Positions 13,101 to 27,382 of a stretch of DNA of 64,000 nucleotides are shown piece after piece. Each line of letters begins with the position of its first letter. Position 1 is the stretch's first letter. The notes beneath the pieces are model-generated. The model was not told the origin of the DNA and ran no database searches. It saw only the letters and a program-made list of their open reading frames with translations. Location of the stretch: contig NC_051091.1 in assembly GCF_901709675.1 (NCBI RefSeq), positions 5,180,967 to 5,244,966 on the forward strand. Direction: 5' to 3'. Made by a program: the position numbers and the translations under genes. Origin of the DNA: Syngnathus acus. Lineage: Eukaryota > Chordata > Actinopteri > Syngnathiformes > Syngnathidae.

Positions 13101-16100
13101 CGGCAATCAGTCGCGAGCATGATTCCATTTTTTAACAGCAGTACAAGGCGTCTTCCATCATGTGTCAGTTTGATTTTACTCCAGGCAACAATGATGAATA
13201 AATAATGATACTAATGTTGTTACTAACCTCTGGATAAGACCACTCTGGGGAGTAGTCTGTCACAGCAAACAGCCTCCCGGTCTCTTGGAGCATTCCCAGA
13301 GCTCCCTGCTCCACTTCCGAGCCCTGTAGGTGGCCTTCCCCTGTGCCCTGCTCCTCTCCCACCGCGCCCTCCTGAGGCATCAGCACCCCGTTGACGGCAG
13401 CCCCTACCCCGCCCGCAGACCCTTCGACCGAGATGAAATCGTTGATTAGATCAGAGAACTGGCTTCCAAACGAAGCCTCAAAGCCCTCCAGGCTGATGGC
13501 TGCTCCTGCTGCAGCCGCCGTGGCAGTTACGCCTCCACCTTGTGGAGGAAGAGAGGAATTGTAGAGTGCCCTCTCCATGCTCGCACCCGCAGCGCCTATT
13601 GACTGAGGACTGGCCACGACCGAGCCGCCGGCCCCAGACAAGCTTACTCCGTTACATAGAATTTCATTTTCTCCTCCTCCTGCAGGTCCACAGCCCCCTC
13701 CCGCTTCGTCCCCAACTCCATTGCCATCCGTAGGGTGGAGGTAGTGCTCAGCGTCCACACTGGCGTAAGCCTCGTGAGCAGCGCCAGGCTTGAGCAGCAA
13801 CTCTGCGCCATTCTCAAGAACTTTGCCACCGACCTCCTGGCGAACCCCGCCGCCGGGCTGCTCAACATTAGCGTCCTGGCCCGTTAGGGGGAAAGAGGCC
13901 ACTGATGTTCCTTTTCCGTTCCTCCCACACAGGGCTTGGTCTTGACTGGTTTGGTGGAGGTGTGCACGGTGGTCTCCGTTGGTGATCGGGTGATCCGCCG
14001 GCAGGCTGATGTAAGCTCTGGCGTCATCGGATTCCTGTGCTGCCTCAGTGCCGTTGGTCTGCTGCTGGGAGGGCGGGTTGGTGTGCGTGGAGGTCTGGAG
14101 GAAGAGATTTGGCGAAGGGTGGTGCGCGGACTGGGTGAGACCCGGGACGCACGGTGATGACATGACAGCACTAAAGTCCATCTGCTCCAGAGTGGTGCTG
14201 GGGCTGAGGCCCGCTCCCTCTCCGACATAACTACTCTGCGGGGCCAGTGGCTGCTCCATCGGCGTCGCTTCCTTCTTGATGTTGTTGACGAGGGACGGGT
14301 TGTACACGAAGCCGTTAGATGAACAGTGGATCCCCCCATCGTTACCGTTACACCCCTCAGTCTTTCCTCCACCTCCTCCGTAGGTCTGGCCCTGCTTGGG
14401 GTTATTAAGGAAGCAGTCAGGGTCAAAGGTCATGGCAGCCTCCGGAAGGCTGACTCCTCCGCCCGTGTCAAGCGAACTGGAAAGAACCAACTCTCCTCCC
14501 TCCCCTAAGCCCACGCCTCCGGGAAAGGACGCAAACCTCTGGTTTTCGGGGGCGACGGCCAACAGGATGCCAGTGGCGGCGCTCTCGTGGGCGGACGGCA
14601 GAAGGTGGGTGTGGCCAGCTGAATAAACCGAATCCCCGGTTAGCGTGGTGACTTCGGACATGAACACGGCAGTGCTCTGCGACAGGCCGGCACTGATGGC
14701 GAGCGCAGGGCTGTCCGCCATGTCACTGGTGATTGAGAGCGGGGAACTCTGGGTAGTGTCAGGGACTTCCACCTGGTTGGTGGAGGTGGAGGAGGACACT
14801 TCCATGCTGCTCTGCGGGAGAAGGGAGGGCTTTGGCATTCGGCCGTTCCTCCTGTCGCCCCCGCCTGCCCTGCTCCTGCGCCCCCCTGGACTGGGCTCTG
14901 TCTGACCCTCTGAAACATCGCTGTTCTGGACCTCTGTGCCATCTGCTTCCTCAGGTCTCTGGCCTGCTGTGGCGCCGCCACCCGCTGTCGCGCCACCCCC
15001 TGCTGCTGCCCCTGACTCCTGCTTGGATGAGATGATGCGCTGCTTGACACTGGAGCATTTCTGGTGTAGGCTGCTTCCAGCACCTGGCACACAACCAATA
15101 CAAGATTTACATAAAAAAATGAACATCAAACATGAAGAAAGAGCGTTTAATTTCACTCGATCGCATTATTTCAAGTGCACGTCGGCGCCCTCCAGTGACT
15201 GTAATGTAAAGTGACGGTACTCATCTGTCGTGCGGCTCACGGTCAGTGATCCAAATCTCTCCGTGACGCTCATGCAAAATGCATGAGCAGATTTGTAAAA
15301 CATTTACATTCAAACAAGATACAAAAAATATTGTAATCCTGAATTTGTTCATGAAGCCAATGGAGGGATAGATGTGATTCACTGGCAAGAGATATGAGTA
15401 CTACTTAAGTCAACAAGCCACTTTTGTTCTGGGCAGCCGTCCTTATTCGTCCTTCAAAACCAGATCAAAAGATGAGAGATTAGGTAATTTTCCGCGTGTG
15501 TGTGTGTGTGTATGTGTGTACTGAAGTTATCTTCTCCCTCTCTGGTGCTGACTTATGAATAATACATGCTAGATATTTTGGGCACCTCCAGCCTGGGCCC
15601 CTCTATCCAACCACCCCTTTTTATTGGTTCTTTGGTGCAATGCGTAATTGCCTGTAGGTGGCAGCATGGCACTGACTTTTAGAATTATCCCCTAAAAACA
15701 AAAACATAAAAAGAACAGCTGAAATTGCACAGCCGGTTCTTTATAGTAGTCTCTACATCACAAGTTCTGCAGTCGCCTCTTATCTCAAGTGGATTTGGGA
15801 AAGCCGAGCCAGCAGTGTTTTTGAAGTCGTGAAGTTTGCGTATGATTGTTGTTTTTTTTATTCTAATCACAATAACCGCTTTGGTCGCTGACACAGTATG
15901 ATTCTGCGGGCTGGGCCAGTGAGCGGCAAAGGGGCTGGAAACGATAACTCACACATAGGTTTGAGTTGTCCGATGAGCTCCTCCTTGCTCCACTTGGCCC
16001 ACTCCTTCCTGTCCGTGTTGATAGAGCAGAGAACGGGGCCGCATGGCTTCCCGCTATCGTCCACCGCCGGAACGTTCAGATAGTGCACCAGCACGATGTC

Positions 16101-19100
16101 CGGGTTCTATAAGACAGCAAGACACGTCTCCGTTGGTAAAACATGGCCTTTATGTTTGCTCATCTGTCTCTATCAACAAGAGAGTACATTGATGCAGTGT
16201 ATTTGCAGAAGGAGAAGGAAAGGACACGGAAAGCAGAGGAGTATGCGGAGGTCAGGAAGGAGGTCGGATATAGCGTGTCAGACAAGATTCTCTCACCTGC
16301 CTATAAAACATTTAACAGCTCAAGCCCAGTCACTGCTCTCGCTTGCATTGCAGGGCCAGCAGAAACGTCCGCACGTGTGTTGGTGTGCGTGCGATTTAGA
16401 GAGTGAATTAACGAATGAACAGGTCAGCACGCCGTACTGTAGCCCACCGGCAGACCTATGGAATTGATATCCCATGAATGATTCAACAAGTGTGTATGTG
16501 GCTGGACAGCAGAGAGAGAGAGAAGGAGAGAGAGAGAGGCTCCTCTTGATAAAAGATTCAGTAGACAGACTCAGGTGAGGGGGAGGGCGTGCTGAGGTGG
16601 AACAAGAAAATGGCACAGTGGGCTGCTGCAGCACCACACTGTGCAATGCAACAGAACAGACAGGCTCATTTATGATCATATTCACTGATGTGATGTGATA
16701 TATGTGCAAAGAGCAGAAAATGGCACATTACTGAGGGAGGAAGCAGAAGTTCCCCTGCCAAATTCTCAACTCTGAGAGTCACAAGGGAGTCAAGTGCGTT
16801 GAAAAATAAAATATATTTGATAGGGGGCAAATTCAATTTACACCATGTGGCGAGAACGTCCTTGTAAAATTCATGTGACAAATTATGCAAGACCTATTGG
16901 CAAGGAATGCATGAATATGGATTAGATTTCCATATTTTAAATGAATATCGCTGGGCATCCAATATTTTCTTGGAAATGAAGGGAATGTTTAAGATTCAAC
17001 ATGTAGGTCTGGAGATGATGAAGTTCTGGTTACCCGCTCTTGCATGGCCAATCAAGGGCGGGATGTGTGTGTGTGTTTTTTTTCACATGAGCCGGAGGGG
17101 GCGGGGGTGAGCTTAAAAAATCTATATGTGTGAAATGTGTGTGTGTGCATGTTGTACGGCGCTCCAGGGTGTTTTCCTGGGGAGGACCACATGGAGAGAG
17201 AAGTGCCTTAAGACCTTGATAGGTTGCGCAAGTGAGGAATAGCGTGAAAAGTTCAGGCGGGGAAAAAAAGTTTCCTCAGCAAAGCGTGTTCACCAGATAT
17301 ATCCTGAGTGGAACGATAAACCCAGCAATGGCGTCCACTTTTATTATCACCCGACTTTTTAGTACAGTCTGCCTCATTAAATTTTGAAGAGGAGGATGTT
17401 TATCAATGCTTTATGTTGGAGGTTAGTGTGCTGTTTTGAAAATGTAATGGACAATTTAAGAGATTAAACATGTGGTGCGTAAAATTAACAATATACTATC
17501 CAGTTTCTGGTAGTTTAGCCCTGTGTAGAGTTGTGAATTAACATAACATGCTTGAAGAAGAAATCCATGTCGAGCCGGAGCGACGTGGCCGTAAACAGCT
17601 TCAACTTGTCACGATGGCTCTATAGAATTTATCCTTCCCTGTTATACAGTCGTCTTGATTGAATGTTGAGAAGCTGGGAAAGGGGGCGGGTGGCTTACCT
17701 GCAGCAGCCAATAGCATCTACGGTGGAAGGTGGGGATGATGGAGGAGTGGACGTAGCAGCCATACAGACACTAGAGAGAGGAGAGGGGATTTCGGTGGGG
17801 GGTGGGGGTGGGGGGAGCGGGACACAAGGAGAGGATGAGGTGAGGACAGCAAAGGAGAGAACAGCAAAGGAGAACTCAGGTTATAGCCACTCAGGTCGTA
17901 TTCATTTAGGAGCTAAACATGCCGATGTACGTATTTTCGAAAAAGGTCCTTGGTTAGATGTTGTCGACTTGTAAAATATCAATAATTGGCACCGGGGTAT
18001 GAATATCGATCAATAGGCTGAACCTGCTCTGGCTCCTGCGGGATTTCCCTGCGGAAGGTCGAAACGGTCTCCTATCAAGGTCATCACATCGTTAAGACAC
18101 AATTGTACAGACAGCGGCGTCGAATACTTGACATGCAGGATATAGCATAATAGCAACACGAAAAGTCGCTTCTGTTTGCTGTCTCATTCGCACTCTCATT
18201 TTCTTGCCATTTTGCCTCTTCAGAGAAAAAGCCCGCAAGCTATCCAAAGTGTGTTTGGCCAAAGGCAGAGTGCATTTCCATATATTTCCATCGGATATGA
18301 GGAGGCTCTCAATCCAGGGGTTGTGTTTTTCCTGTCTCTCACTGTCCTCCTCCTCTCCCACCGCCGCTCCGCCATTCCTGCCCCCTGCACGACACAATGC
18401 TTTCTTGCTTGAGGGGGTCCCGGGAAGAGGTGACACAAACAATTACTGAGCAACTACCGGGGAGAGAAACACTTGCCTTTGGATGTGTGTGTGTGTCTGT
18501 GTGTGTTTGTGCACGGCAGCAGAAAAATGCATGTCAGATGATTGTCAGTGCGAGTGTGGGGTTGTAAATAATAGAGGTGCAGATGGGAAGAGTTGATCTC
18601 AATTATTCCCTTTGCCTATGTCTGCTTTTCATTTATGCACAACTAGTGAGCCTTCCACGAGCGCCGCCTCGCCGTCGCGTCTTTGCTTTCCAGTCTCCCT
18701 CCGTCTTTCTCTTCCTGACACATGCACGCTCGCTGCTCTCACCTCTTGGTACATTCCTGCTGAATAATCAATTTCGGAGCTGGCCGATGTGACTCAAACA
18801 CACGCGCACACACACAGGCACGCACAGACGCTGCCTTGAGACTGGATCGATACCCCTCTCTGTTCTGCTGAAGAAGGCATTGACATCATTCCTGGCTGCT
18901 GGCCAAACACACTCTTATCCTTCAGAAAAGAGAGAGCCAGGGGAAGGGAGACAGGGACAGGAGCAGGAGCAGGAGCAGGGAGAGCGCAGAGGAGTGACAG
19001 CTCTCACACAAACACACTTAGGCGCACGTACACAGGTATATCGCTCTTAGCCCTGTAGCTCCAGCATGTGTGTGTGTGTTTGTGTGTGCCCTTGCGTTCC

Positions 19101-22100
19101 ACGCATGTGTCTACAAGGAGTGAAGGAGTGACTAACATTATGGATTGGATTGGCAGCGAAGCACAACTCAGCACAAAAAGAGATCACAGACTTGTTTCTT
19201 CTTCACGGCAGCCTCTCACCTCCACACCCTGGACTTTGAGCTTCATGTGATCCTCCCGGGTGGTCTTCCCATCTTTCCTTTTCTTCCAGCAGTAGCCATC
19301 TTTCCTGTACTTGACCTTCTTGCGGTTGTAAAGGATCATGGAGCCATTTTGAGGCCTGTTAGGAGGGAAGAGTAAAATGTGTCAACGAAGCGCGCGCCGT
19401 GAGAATTAGTATGACACGGGAGAATAAATATTGTGTAACGTGGTGATGTCATTGATAATGTCAGCGTTTCATTGCTCAGTGAGATGGAAATTTCCCAGTG
19501 TTATTGGCAAAGAATGTCAAGGTTAAACTCCCAAATTCAACACACACACACGCACGCACGCATGCACACACACACACACACGCACACGCACACACACACA
19601 GACGTGTATATTTAAGTAGGTCCATCCATTAACACAGCACAAGCATTAGCGTCTGAGTACAGGCTCGATACATACGATTCAAGGTGCAATGATTAATCGA
19701 TTAGCAGTGAATCTATTGTCAAATTATAAATGATTATTTTTGATAATCGATAAATCATTTGGATACCCTTTTGTAATTTAATTCAAAATCGTCCTAATGC
19801 TCACAATCTCATCTTCTCATCAGTAAATGTCTTAAATGTCGGCAGTCTTCCATGAAAGTGGACTGATTACGCTGGCCAACAATATTTATTCATTTATTTT
19901 ATTTTGTTTTCTGGGTAATTTAGTGTGCTGAGTCAGAAAATGACATCAGTTGGTGTGAATTTGCTTCATATTTTAAGATATAAATATTTTTGACAACTAA
20001 TGGACTGATTAATGTGTTTTGATGTTTACAATGACAATCAAACAATACTGTACGGACATGCTTGAAAAGACAAATAGAGCCTAATCAAAGGTGCAGCATC
20101 AAGTGGTGGAACAACCACCAGCGCGTTTCACATCAGCCTCACTGTCCTCATCCCATTGTGTTGAAAGCAATTGCCTCCGTTCCACTGACCTCGCCATGCA
20201 TTTCATTATTTTAATGGGGTAATCGCATCAGTTGTACAAACGCGCAGTGTCAGGCTTCTGCATGTTCTGTCTGGAAGGCACAAGTTATGCCTTTGCCACT
20301 TCACAATGAATGCAGTGTGCAAGTGGCTAGGCTTGCCATCGCCACTATGACTAATAAGAAGATACGTCATATATGAGTTACAGTATGCAGTGGCGGGTCC
20401 TGAAATGAAAAAAAAAAGTTAAAATTACTCTCTTCTATTTTGTCAAATGGTTGCACAAAATAAAATATTATTGATCCAGATACATTTTGAAGTACTAGAT
20501 GTGTAGTCTACTTAACAAAATGCATCTGAATCCAGAAGATTGTAGTTTGTACGACCCAAAATTGAGTACACGCCATTTTTTTCCACTGAGCACCTAGAAT
20601 TTCATGTGTCATGACCATTGTTATATCATTGACTAACAAAACCCAACTAATAATATATAATAATAATAATAATAACTTCATATATATAATATATGTTTAA
20701 AAAAAAAGCACAGCACACAACTGCGCCACGTACATTATTTGGAGCATTATTGGTTAGTGCCACATACACACAACTGAAATCTGAAAAAAATCTACCCTCC
20801 ATATGTGCATACTGGAAGCAGAGCAGCCAAGAGAAATGCTAATGGAGTGAGGAAATGAGACTTTTGGGAATTAATTCATACAACTTAATGCAATATTCAT
20901 ATTCGAATTTAGATTGATGGCCCATCACAGAGAACACGGTAGTGACACAATCGGGACCCTGACTGATCACGTCCTAGAAATCAAGCCATCACTTCTATTC
21001 GAATCTTAATTCTTCATCTTACTGCTTAACCCCAACCCCATCAAACACCATGGTTGTCAAACAAACGGAATTTGAAATGAGTTTTTCCAGTCAAGTGCTC
21101 GAATGTCCTTTAACGTACACGCCTACGCACACGCACGGAGGCCAGGTGAGCATATGCGTGAGAAGACAGAGCCGCAATAGCAATGTCACAGATGGCGGGA
21201 CCTACAAGCATGTGTTCTCGGCGCTCAATGTCAAATCTGCTGCCCGGCGATCAATCATTCTTCTATAACGTTAAGGACAAGTGTATGTGTTCACTGCATG
21301 TGTGTTGGGGGGGTGGGGGGATGTCGTTGTTGTGGAAAATGCATCTTTGCCTTATCTCATGACAACAGAGACAATCAATAAACTAACAGATACTCACAAG
21401 TGCGCGTGCACAAACACACACAGTCTTTATCCCTCTTATCAGACCATCTCTTTATTTTGTCTTGACTGCGTCCCTCCGTTCTCATGGCCTTCCTTTCATT
21501 CTCATCTTCTGGTCTCATGCATTGCCTTCACTACGCCGCTCTCGCCTCCAGTTTGACGTGGGCACATATGGACTGGGATGATTGCAATTTACGCTGCGCA
21601 CAGTGTGTAGTGAAATTGAATTTGCTTTGAACTGATTTTCTTTGACACCGCAAATCTGTTCTGTTTTTAGGGGTGGTGGTGGTGGTGCGGGGGGGGGAGC
21701 CTGCCAGCTTGGAAGGCGAGCGGAGACCCCCACCTTCCTATCAAAGATGAGTTTAGTCTGTCTCTTGCCGTGTGAGTCATCTGAGGGCTGCTGATTCTAA
21801 TTATGTTATGGAGACGATGGATGAGATCAGATGTGTGTGCGTTTCACGTTGGCGTGCGTGCGTGCGTGCGTGTGTGAGGATGGTGCCCGTGCTCCTTGAA
21901 AAGCCTCCGATTCAAGCAGACATAAATGCTATTGATTGTAACTGGCCTGTGATGTGTGGGATATAAAAAGCTTTTCCACCGTTCCACGGTGTAGCAGAGC
22001 GAAAACAGAGAAGGCAAGGGGAGAAGAGCGGAAAAAGAGAAGGCAAAGATAAAGAGACAGAGTGGGCTATTGAGTGTGTCCGGTAAAGGGAGGAGAGAAG

Positions 22101-24906
22101 GAGGCGAGAAGACGAGAGACGAGCGAGACGGGGGCAACAGTCGTTACTCTAAACTGGGATTCCAGCGAGAGGACAAATGAAGGTCGTTGATTGTTGTCTT
22201 AGCGGCGGCGGCGGCAATGCGGATACAAACACACGCAGAGCGGCGCGGGCACAAAAATGTCACCGTCTCCTTTTGCTGAGCTCCTTTTCCATCTGATGGG
22301 ATTACGTGTAATCTGTTCTAATCGTGCCTGATGTCATGTATAAATGGGATTATATCTAACTGCTGCTCAATAACAGCAATACGACTGCTGCTGCTGCTGT
22401 GGCTGCTGGGAAGCCGAGGCGATACGGCAGCACAAGCAATCAATGAGAAATCCATCCGCAACATAAACTGTGCTGCTGGCCTCAGGCTGCTCCTGAGAAG
22501 AGTCCTTCAGCTTGCACAATGGGAGCACAGAGGTATCACCTCAGGCGCTCAGCGGCATCAGTAATCACAAACGCGGCCAGGAGGTGACCGCTGCACTTAC
22601 TTGACTTTTTCGCGACTTTTTCTTCTCTCCCATCATGCCCTTGCTATGTTTTAATGTCATAGATAGAGACCAGTGGTGGGAAGTAGCAAAAGCATTTAAG
22701 CTTGGATGCTCACAATCATACTCATCCACCATGTTGTCATTTTTAGGACTTATCTAAATTGTCATCTTAAGGAAACATCAACCTGGTGAATCCTTATTCA
22801 GATGCTCTTTTTTCCCGTCGCCTTACTCGAGGAAATGAGCGAAGCAGGGTTCAGTGGGAACGATGAATATTTAGTTCTTGCATGTAAATTCACATGCATG
22901 AACGCAGACGCACGCACGCGCACACACGCGCATTCGCGTGCGTGAACGCAGACACGCACGCACACAACACACACACCCCCACACACACGTGCATCCCTTG
23001 AACCCCTCATTCCCCCTTATGTCTGAATTATACATCAGTTAGCCTAATACATTTACATTCATTAATACTCCATTTCCAGCTGACTAGGTGCTTTGCAGTC
23101 CGACCGTGTACGAGAGCCTTCTGTACATGTAGAGCAGCCCATCAGAAGGACTCTTTGGAGAAACACACACTTGCAGTGTTTTAATCAAACAGTCACTCAG
23201 TCATAGGGATTAAAACAACATGAGTCACCCGCTGACAGAGTCACCCTTCGTGTGCATGTGTGCGTGTCTGTGTGTGTGGGGAGACTGTCTTCTCTATCCT
23301 CACCTGGTCTTTGGCGATGTCGTCAGCCACTCATCATGTTTCTCGAAAGTGATGAGATACGCAGCAATCTCCTGGTGAGACAAAGGCAAGACAGAAAGGT
23401 TACTGTATATATTTTGTGTGTGTGAGTGTGTGTGTGTGTCACAGGGAGATAAACCATAACAGGTATTTCCAGATGACCTGCTGATGCCCACAGAGGGTGT
23501 GCATGTGTGTGTGTGTGTGCGTCGGATTATATCGGATTGCTACGGTGAAGTCGAGGCGCTTGATTGGTCACAGAGCAGCCAGTCAGGAGACAGACATTGA
23601 GCACAAACCCTCAGGGTTAGCAACCAATCACAGCAGCAGACTCACTGATGCCTGCCTCCACTGGTGAGGAAAGGCCAACAACACGTACACACACGTACAC
23701 AATAGCTGAGTGAGTGCGTTAATAGGAAAAGTTTCCTTGTTCTTTGCAGTTTGGCAGCTTTGCGCCAGATAAAGTCCGCTCATAACTTGATTCCTAATTC
23801 CTCCGGCTCTCCTTTCATCTCCTCGGCCGTCCTATTCGTGCTGTTTCTTTTTCCAGGGGTAAAGCCCAGTAAGGAAAAATAAAGCAGTCATACAGGTGTA
23901 TTTTAGCGAGAGTAAGGAAAAAAAAAAAGGCTCACACAGAGAAATAACAATGCCTTTTCCCTTCACAGAGGAAAGTCTCTCCTCCTTTAAACGCTATTGT
24001 CTCTTTCCCTGTCCGTGAATTCCTTCTCACACACACTTGTTGTGCAGGCCTATGAAATGTAAATTGTCCTCTTAAGGCAATCAGTGTTTGAAATGTGGCG
24101 CAAAGCAATAGTGAAGAAGACATCAACAATTCAGCCCTTCTTCATCTGCCCCCTCAGATCATCTATCTTTCCTCCAGACCTCCTCTTCCACTTTCCCTTG
24201 TACTTGCGTGAGTGCATGCGTGCGTTTTGCTGTTATTTGTCCCTGTTTGGCACGAGAGCACTCCAGCTCCAAGCTGACCAGATGAGATGGAGGGGGGGTG
24301 GGGGTCAGGTGGAGCGTGCTGCCACTTAACTGTATTGTTTTTAGAATCCTCCATTCTATTCCCATGTCCCAACCCCCCTGCCTCAACCCATGCATGTGTG
24401 TGCATGTATGAGGGCCAGGCTGCCATCACACCGTTAATTATTATTACCATCAATCTGCCAACTGTTAATGTCTGTCTGTCCGAGTAAGAGAAAATTACAC
24501 AGGGTCGAGTCTAGGTTGAAAAGGCGCATCCCAACGCTCCCGTTCACATTTTCACCCTTTGCAAGGCATGCACACACTGGCATACAAAGAGCAGCTCATT
24601 CATTTATGCATCTATTCATTAGTGGTGACAAGCAGCCACCTCTCCTCCTCCCAAGCCACTCTGCAGCAAGTCAATATGCTATACGGCCTCCACAGCTCCG
24701 GCCAGGCGCTGGGGGCTCCCCGAGTGACTGTCAGCCGGCGGGAGGAGAGAGGTGGGAAGAGCGGAGACAAGGGGCTGGCTGGGAGAGACAGAAGGATGGG
24801 AGGATTACGAAGGAGGGAGAGAGACTTGCAATTAAAGGCCCGCCCCATAAGAGCCATTAAAAAGCCCGAAACAGAGGAGTCAGCTGAAATGCCAGCCCCA
24901 CACATG

Positions 24907-24939
<33 letters not shown>

Positions 24940-27307
24940 ATACACAAACGCTGCTCTCCTTCACCGCGCAAACACACACACAGACACACACACAAGCTCC
25001 ACGCCCAGAGTGACACAAGTGAGACTTGAAGGTCGATCCTCCGGAAGTCACCGTTATTGTCCCGACAGACAGCCAGTGAAAGAACGCGGTGAGCGTGCCT
25101 AGCGACACACTGACCCGTCAGGAATACTCAGGAAGTGTGTGTGTTGCCTGTGCCAGACTCAGGGACAGAGAGGATCTTTCTCCGGGGATCTACTCTATAA
25201 ACCTAGTTATTCTGCATGTCTATGTCAATCTACACAATAATGCATTCCAGCAGGCCCGGCACATGCTACCTCGCCCCGCCCCGCCCCGCCGAATTTTGAT
25301 GTGTCGCTAGGAGATTGACTGGGAGAGACTGGTCGAGAGAGCTACTTAAGCAATACTGGAGCTAACAAAGTTGGGATCATGAGTGGGAAGCCAGACTGCG
25401 AGCGATGCAAGTGGGGAAATCAGCCACCCACTCAGGTCTCGAAGAGGCCATCTCCCTCCAAGAAATGGATGGCATGTACAAAAAAAGTCCTTGCATTTGC
25501 ACGCATGCAAAAGACACACACGCAACCTCCACACACACCCGGGCCCGGAGCATATTTCCCCGGGAGGAACGAGGGGGCGGCTTGGTTGGTCGCCTACACT
25601 GCAACAGACTTATGCGGCAGCGTTCCCGCGGGGGATTCCGTTTAAGGGTCTGGCCACAGGCGAGTGTCTTGTGTGAGCGTGTGTGTGTGTGTTTTGAAGT
25701 CTAATGACGAGCATCACCCTGGCAGATATCAGGGGAAAACAGAGTTGTCTGTAAACTGGAACTGTCACATCCATTCCATAGCAGCACCTCAAACGGAGGC
25801 TGACGCTCCTTCTCGCCACACACATTATTTGGCATTGAAGTGTTTATTTTATGGAGATGGGAGGCAGCACCTTGAGGTTTGCTTTTAAGTACACCCAGAG
25901 TCCATTTTTGCCTTTGTCTTGTTTACACATATAGAGCAAAGAACTGCATTAGCATTAGCCCGTGGAGGTTTGCTGATGTTGCTGGTATTTGTACTCAACA
26001 CCACCACCACTGCTGAGCACTTGCAGATAAACTTTGAAAATATCTGACAGGGATTGGCGTAGTACCCCCCCCCCCCCCCCCAAAAAAATTCCAATTCAGA
26101 CTTGTTCAGCAATTTGCTGATCTGCAGATTTCACTCTCTGCTTTGATATGCAAAAACACAGATTGACAGACGGATCGACGATATATGATCGATAATCCAT
26201 TGAAAATCAGCCAAATAAAGAAGACAGGGGATTACTGTCGCATGTACAAAACAGCCAATACTTGCCAGAAATCCCTGCAGTTCCTTCAGTGTTGCTGTCA
26301 GCCTCTTGGCAGCCTTCCAAACTATTTTGTTTTTCTTCCTACATTTTTCAGAGGCATGTCCACTTCTTGGTAATGTCACTGTTGTGCTAAATTTTCTCTT
26401 ATCGAAAATGACCGTCCTCAGTGTTTCATGGTATATTCAGTGCCTGGGGAATTCTTTGTACCCTTATCCAGTGATGTCTTCACAATACAATATGATGCTG
26501 GACAAGCATTGTCAGGAAAAGCACAAATGTCAGGAAAATCATTCTTGGCTGGTTTTCTTTTCTTTTTTCTTTTTTTTGTGGTAACATTTTTCATTTGCCT
26601 GATGAGACCAGCTTTATCTGAAGAGGACGTGCACACATTGTCTCAGTTCCCCTTCCGAAAAGAAAAAAGAAAAGAAGTAAATGATTGATAGTGGTATGAA
26701 AAATAAACATTTTTATTCTGGTATTTCTTGTTATTTCCGAAACCCTAGATATTGAGGGACTTTTTTAGAACCACTCACGTACTAATTCTCATGCGACCTT
26801 GAAACTCACCAATGGCACCGGCTTTTTTTCCCCCTAAAAGCTCACAACTCAGGACTGCGTTATAAGACCTAGAACTAAACAGTCCAAGTTATGTTCCACT
26901 TCCCGCTGACGTTAATGATTCTATGTTGGTTGTAAACCAGCCCAATAATGTCTTGTTTGCACTCTATTCCTCTGGCCTGGTTAATTAATATGTGAAGCTC
27001 TTAAACAGAAAGATAGGCAGACATTGAATTACGACATGGATCATTTTGTTCTGTTCTCGCCGCACAATTAAAATTTCATCAAGGCTATTGTACACCAGAG
27101 CAATAATGTGTAGTTTGTATTATATTCCCAAACTGCCGTCCTCGCCACTGTTTGTTAGTTTCAACAGCCTCTATATTACCTCCACTGGCTAATACAGCTG
27201 CTTAATGCTGTTTCCATAACAACTGTTGCAAAGCCCCTGATCAGAATTCCTCTCAAGCTTTCCTTGTGTTTATCATATAAACACCTAATCAGGCACCGGG
27301 CAGCATG

Positions 27308-27382
<75 letters not shown>

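Noticed and set aside
13884-15098. Long open frames on the minus strand overlapping camta1 exon 8 (13884-14426, 14640-15098)
   Set aside because: They are +1/+2 frames of the GC-rich central exon, rich in Ser/Arg/Pro, with no recognisable domain. The exon 8 frame is the conserved one.
15685-15894. Open minus-strand frame in the intron between camta1 exons 7 and 8 as the missing exon
   Set aside because: Its translation shows none of the FHGIKW or QLVQQIL motifs and lacks a matching splice pair in the right phase.
17341-17660. AT-rich stretch downstream of camta1 exon 6 as a possible RNA gene
   Set aside because: No tRNA-like arms, box motifs or stable hairpin could be recognised.
20388-20720. 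Possible transposon ends (cagtggcgggtcctg and actgcgccac)
   Set aside because: The inverted match is too short and the interior has no family features.
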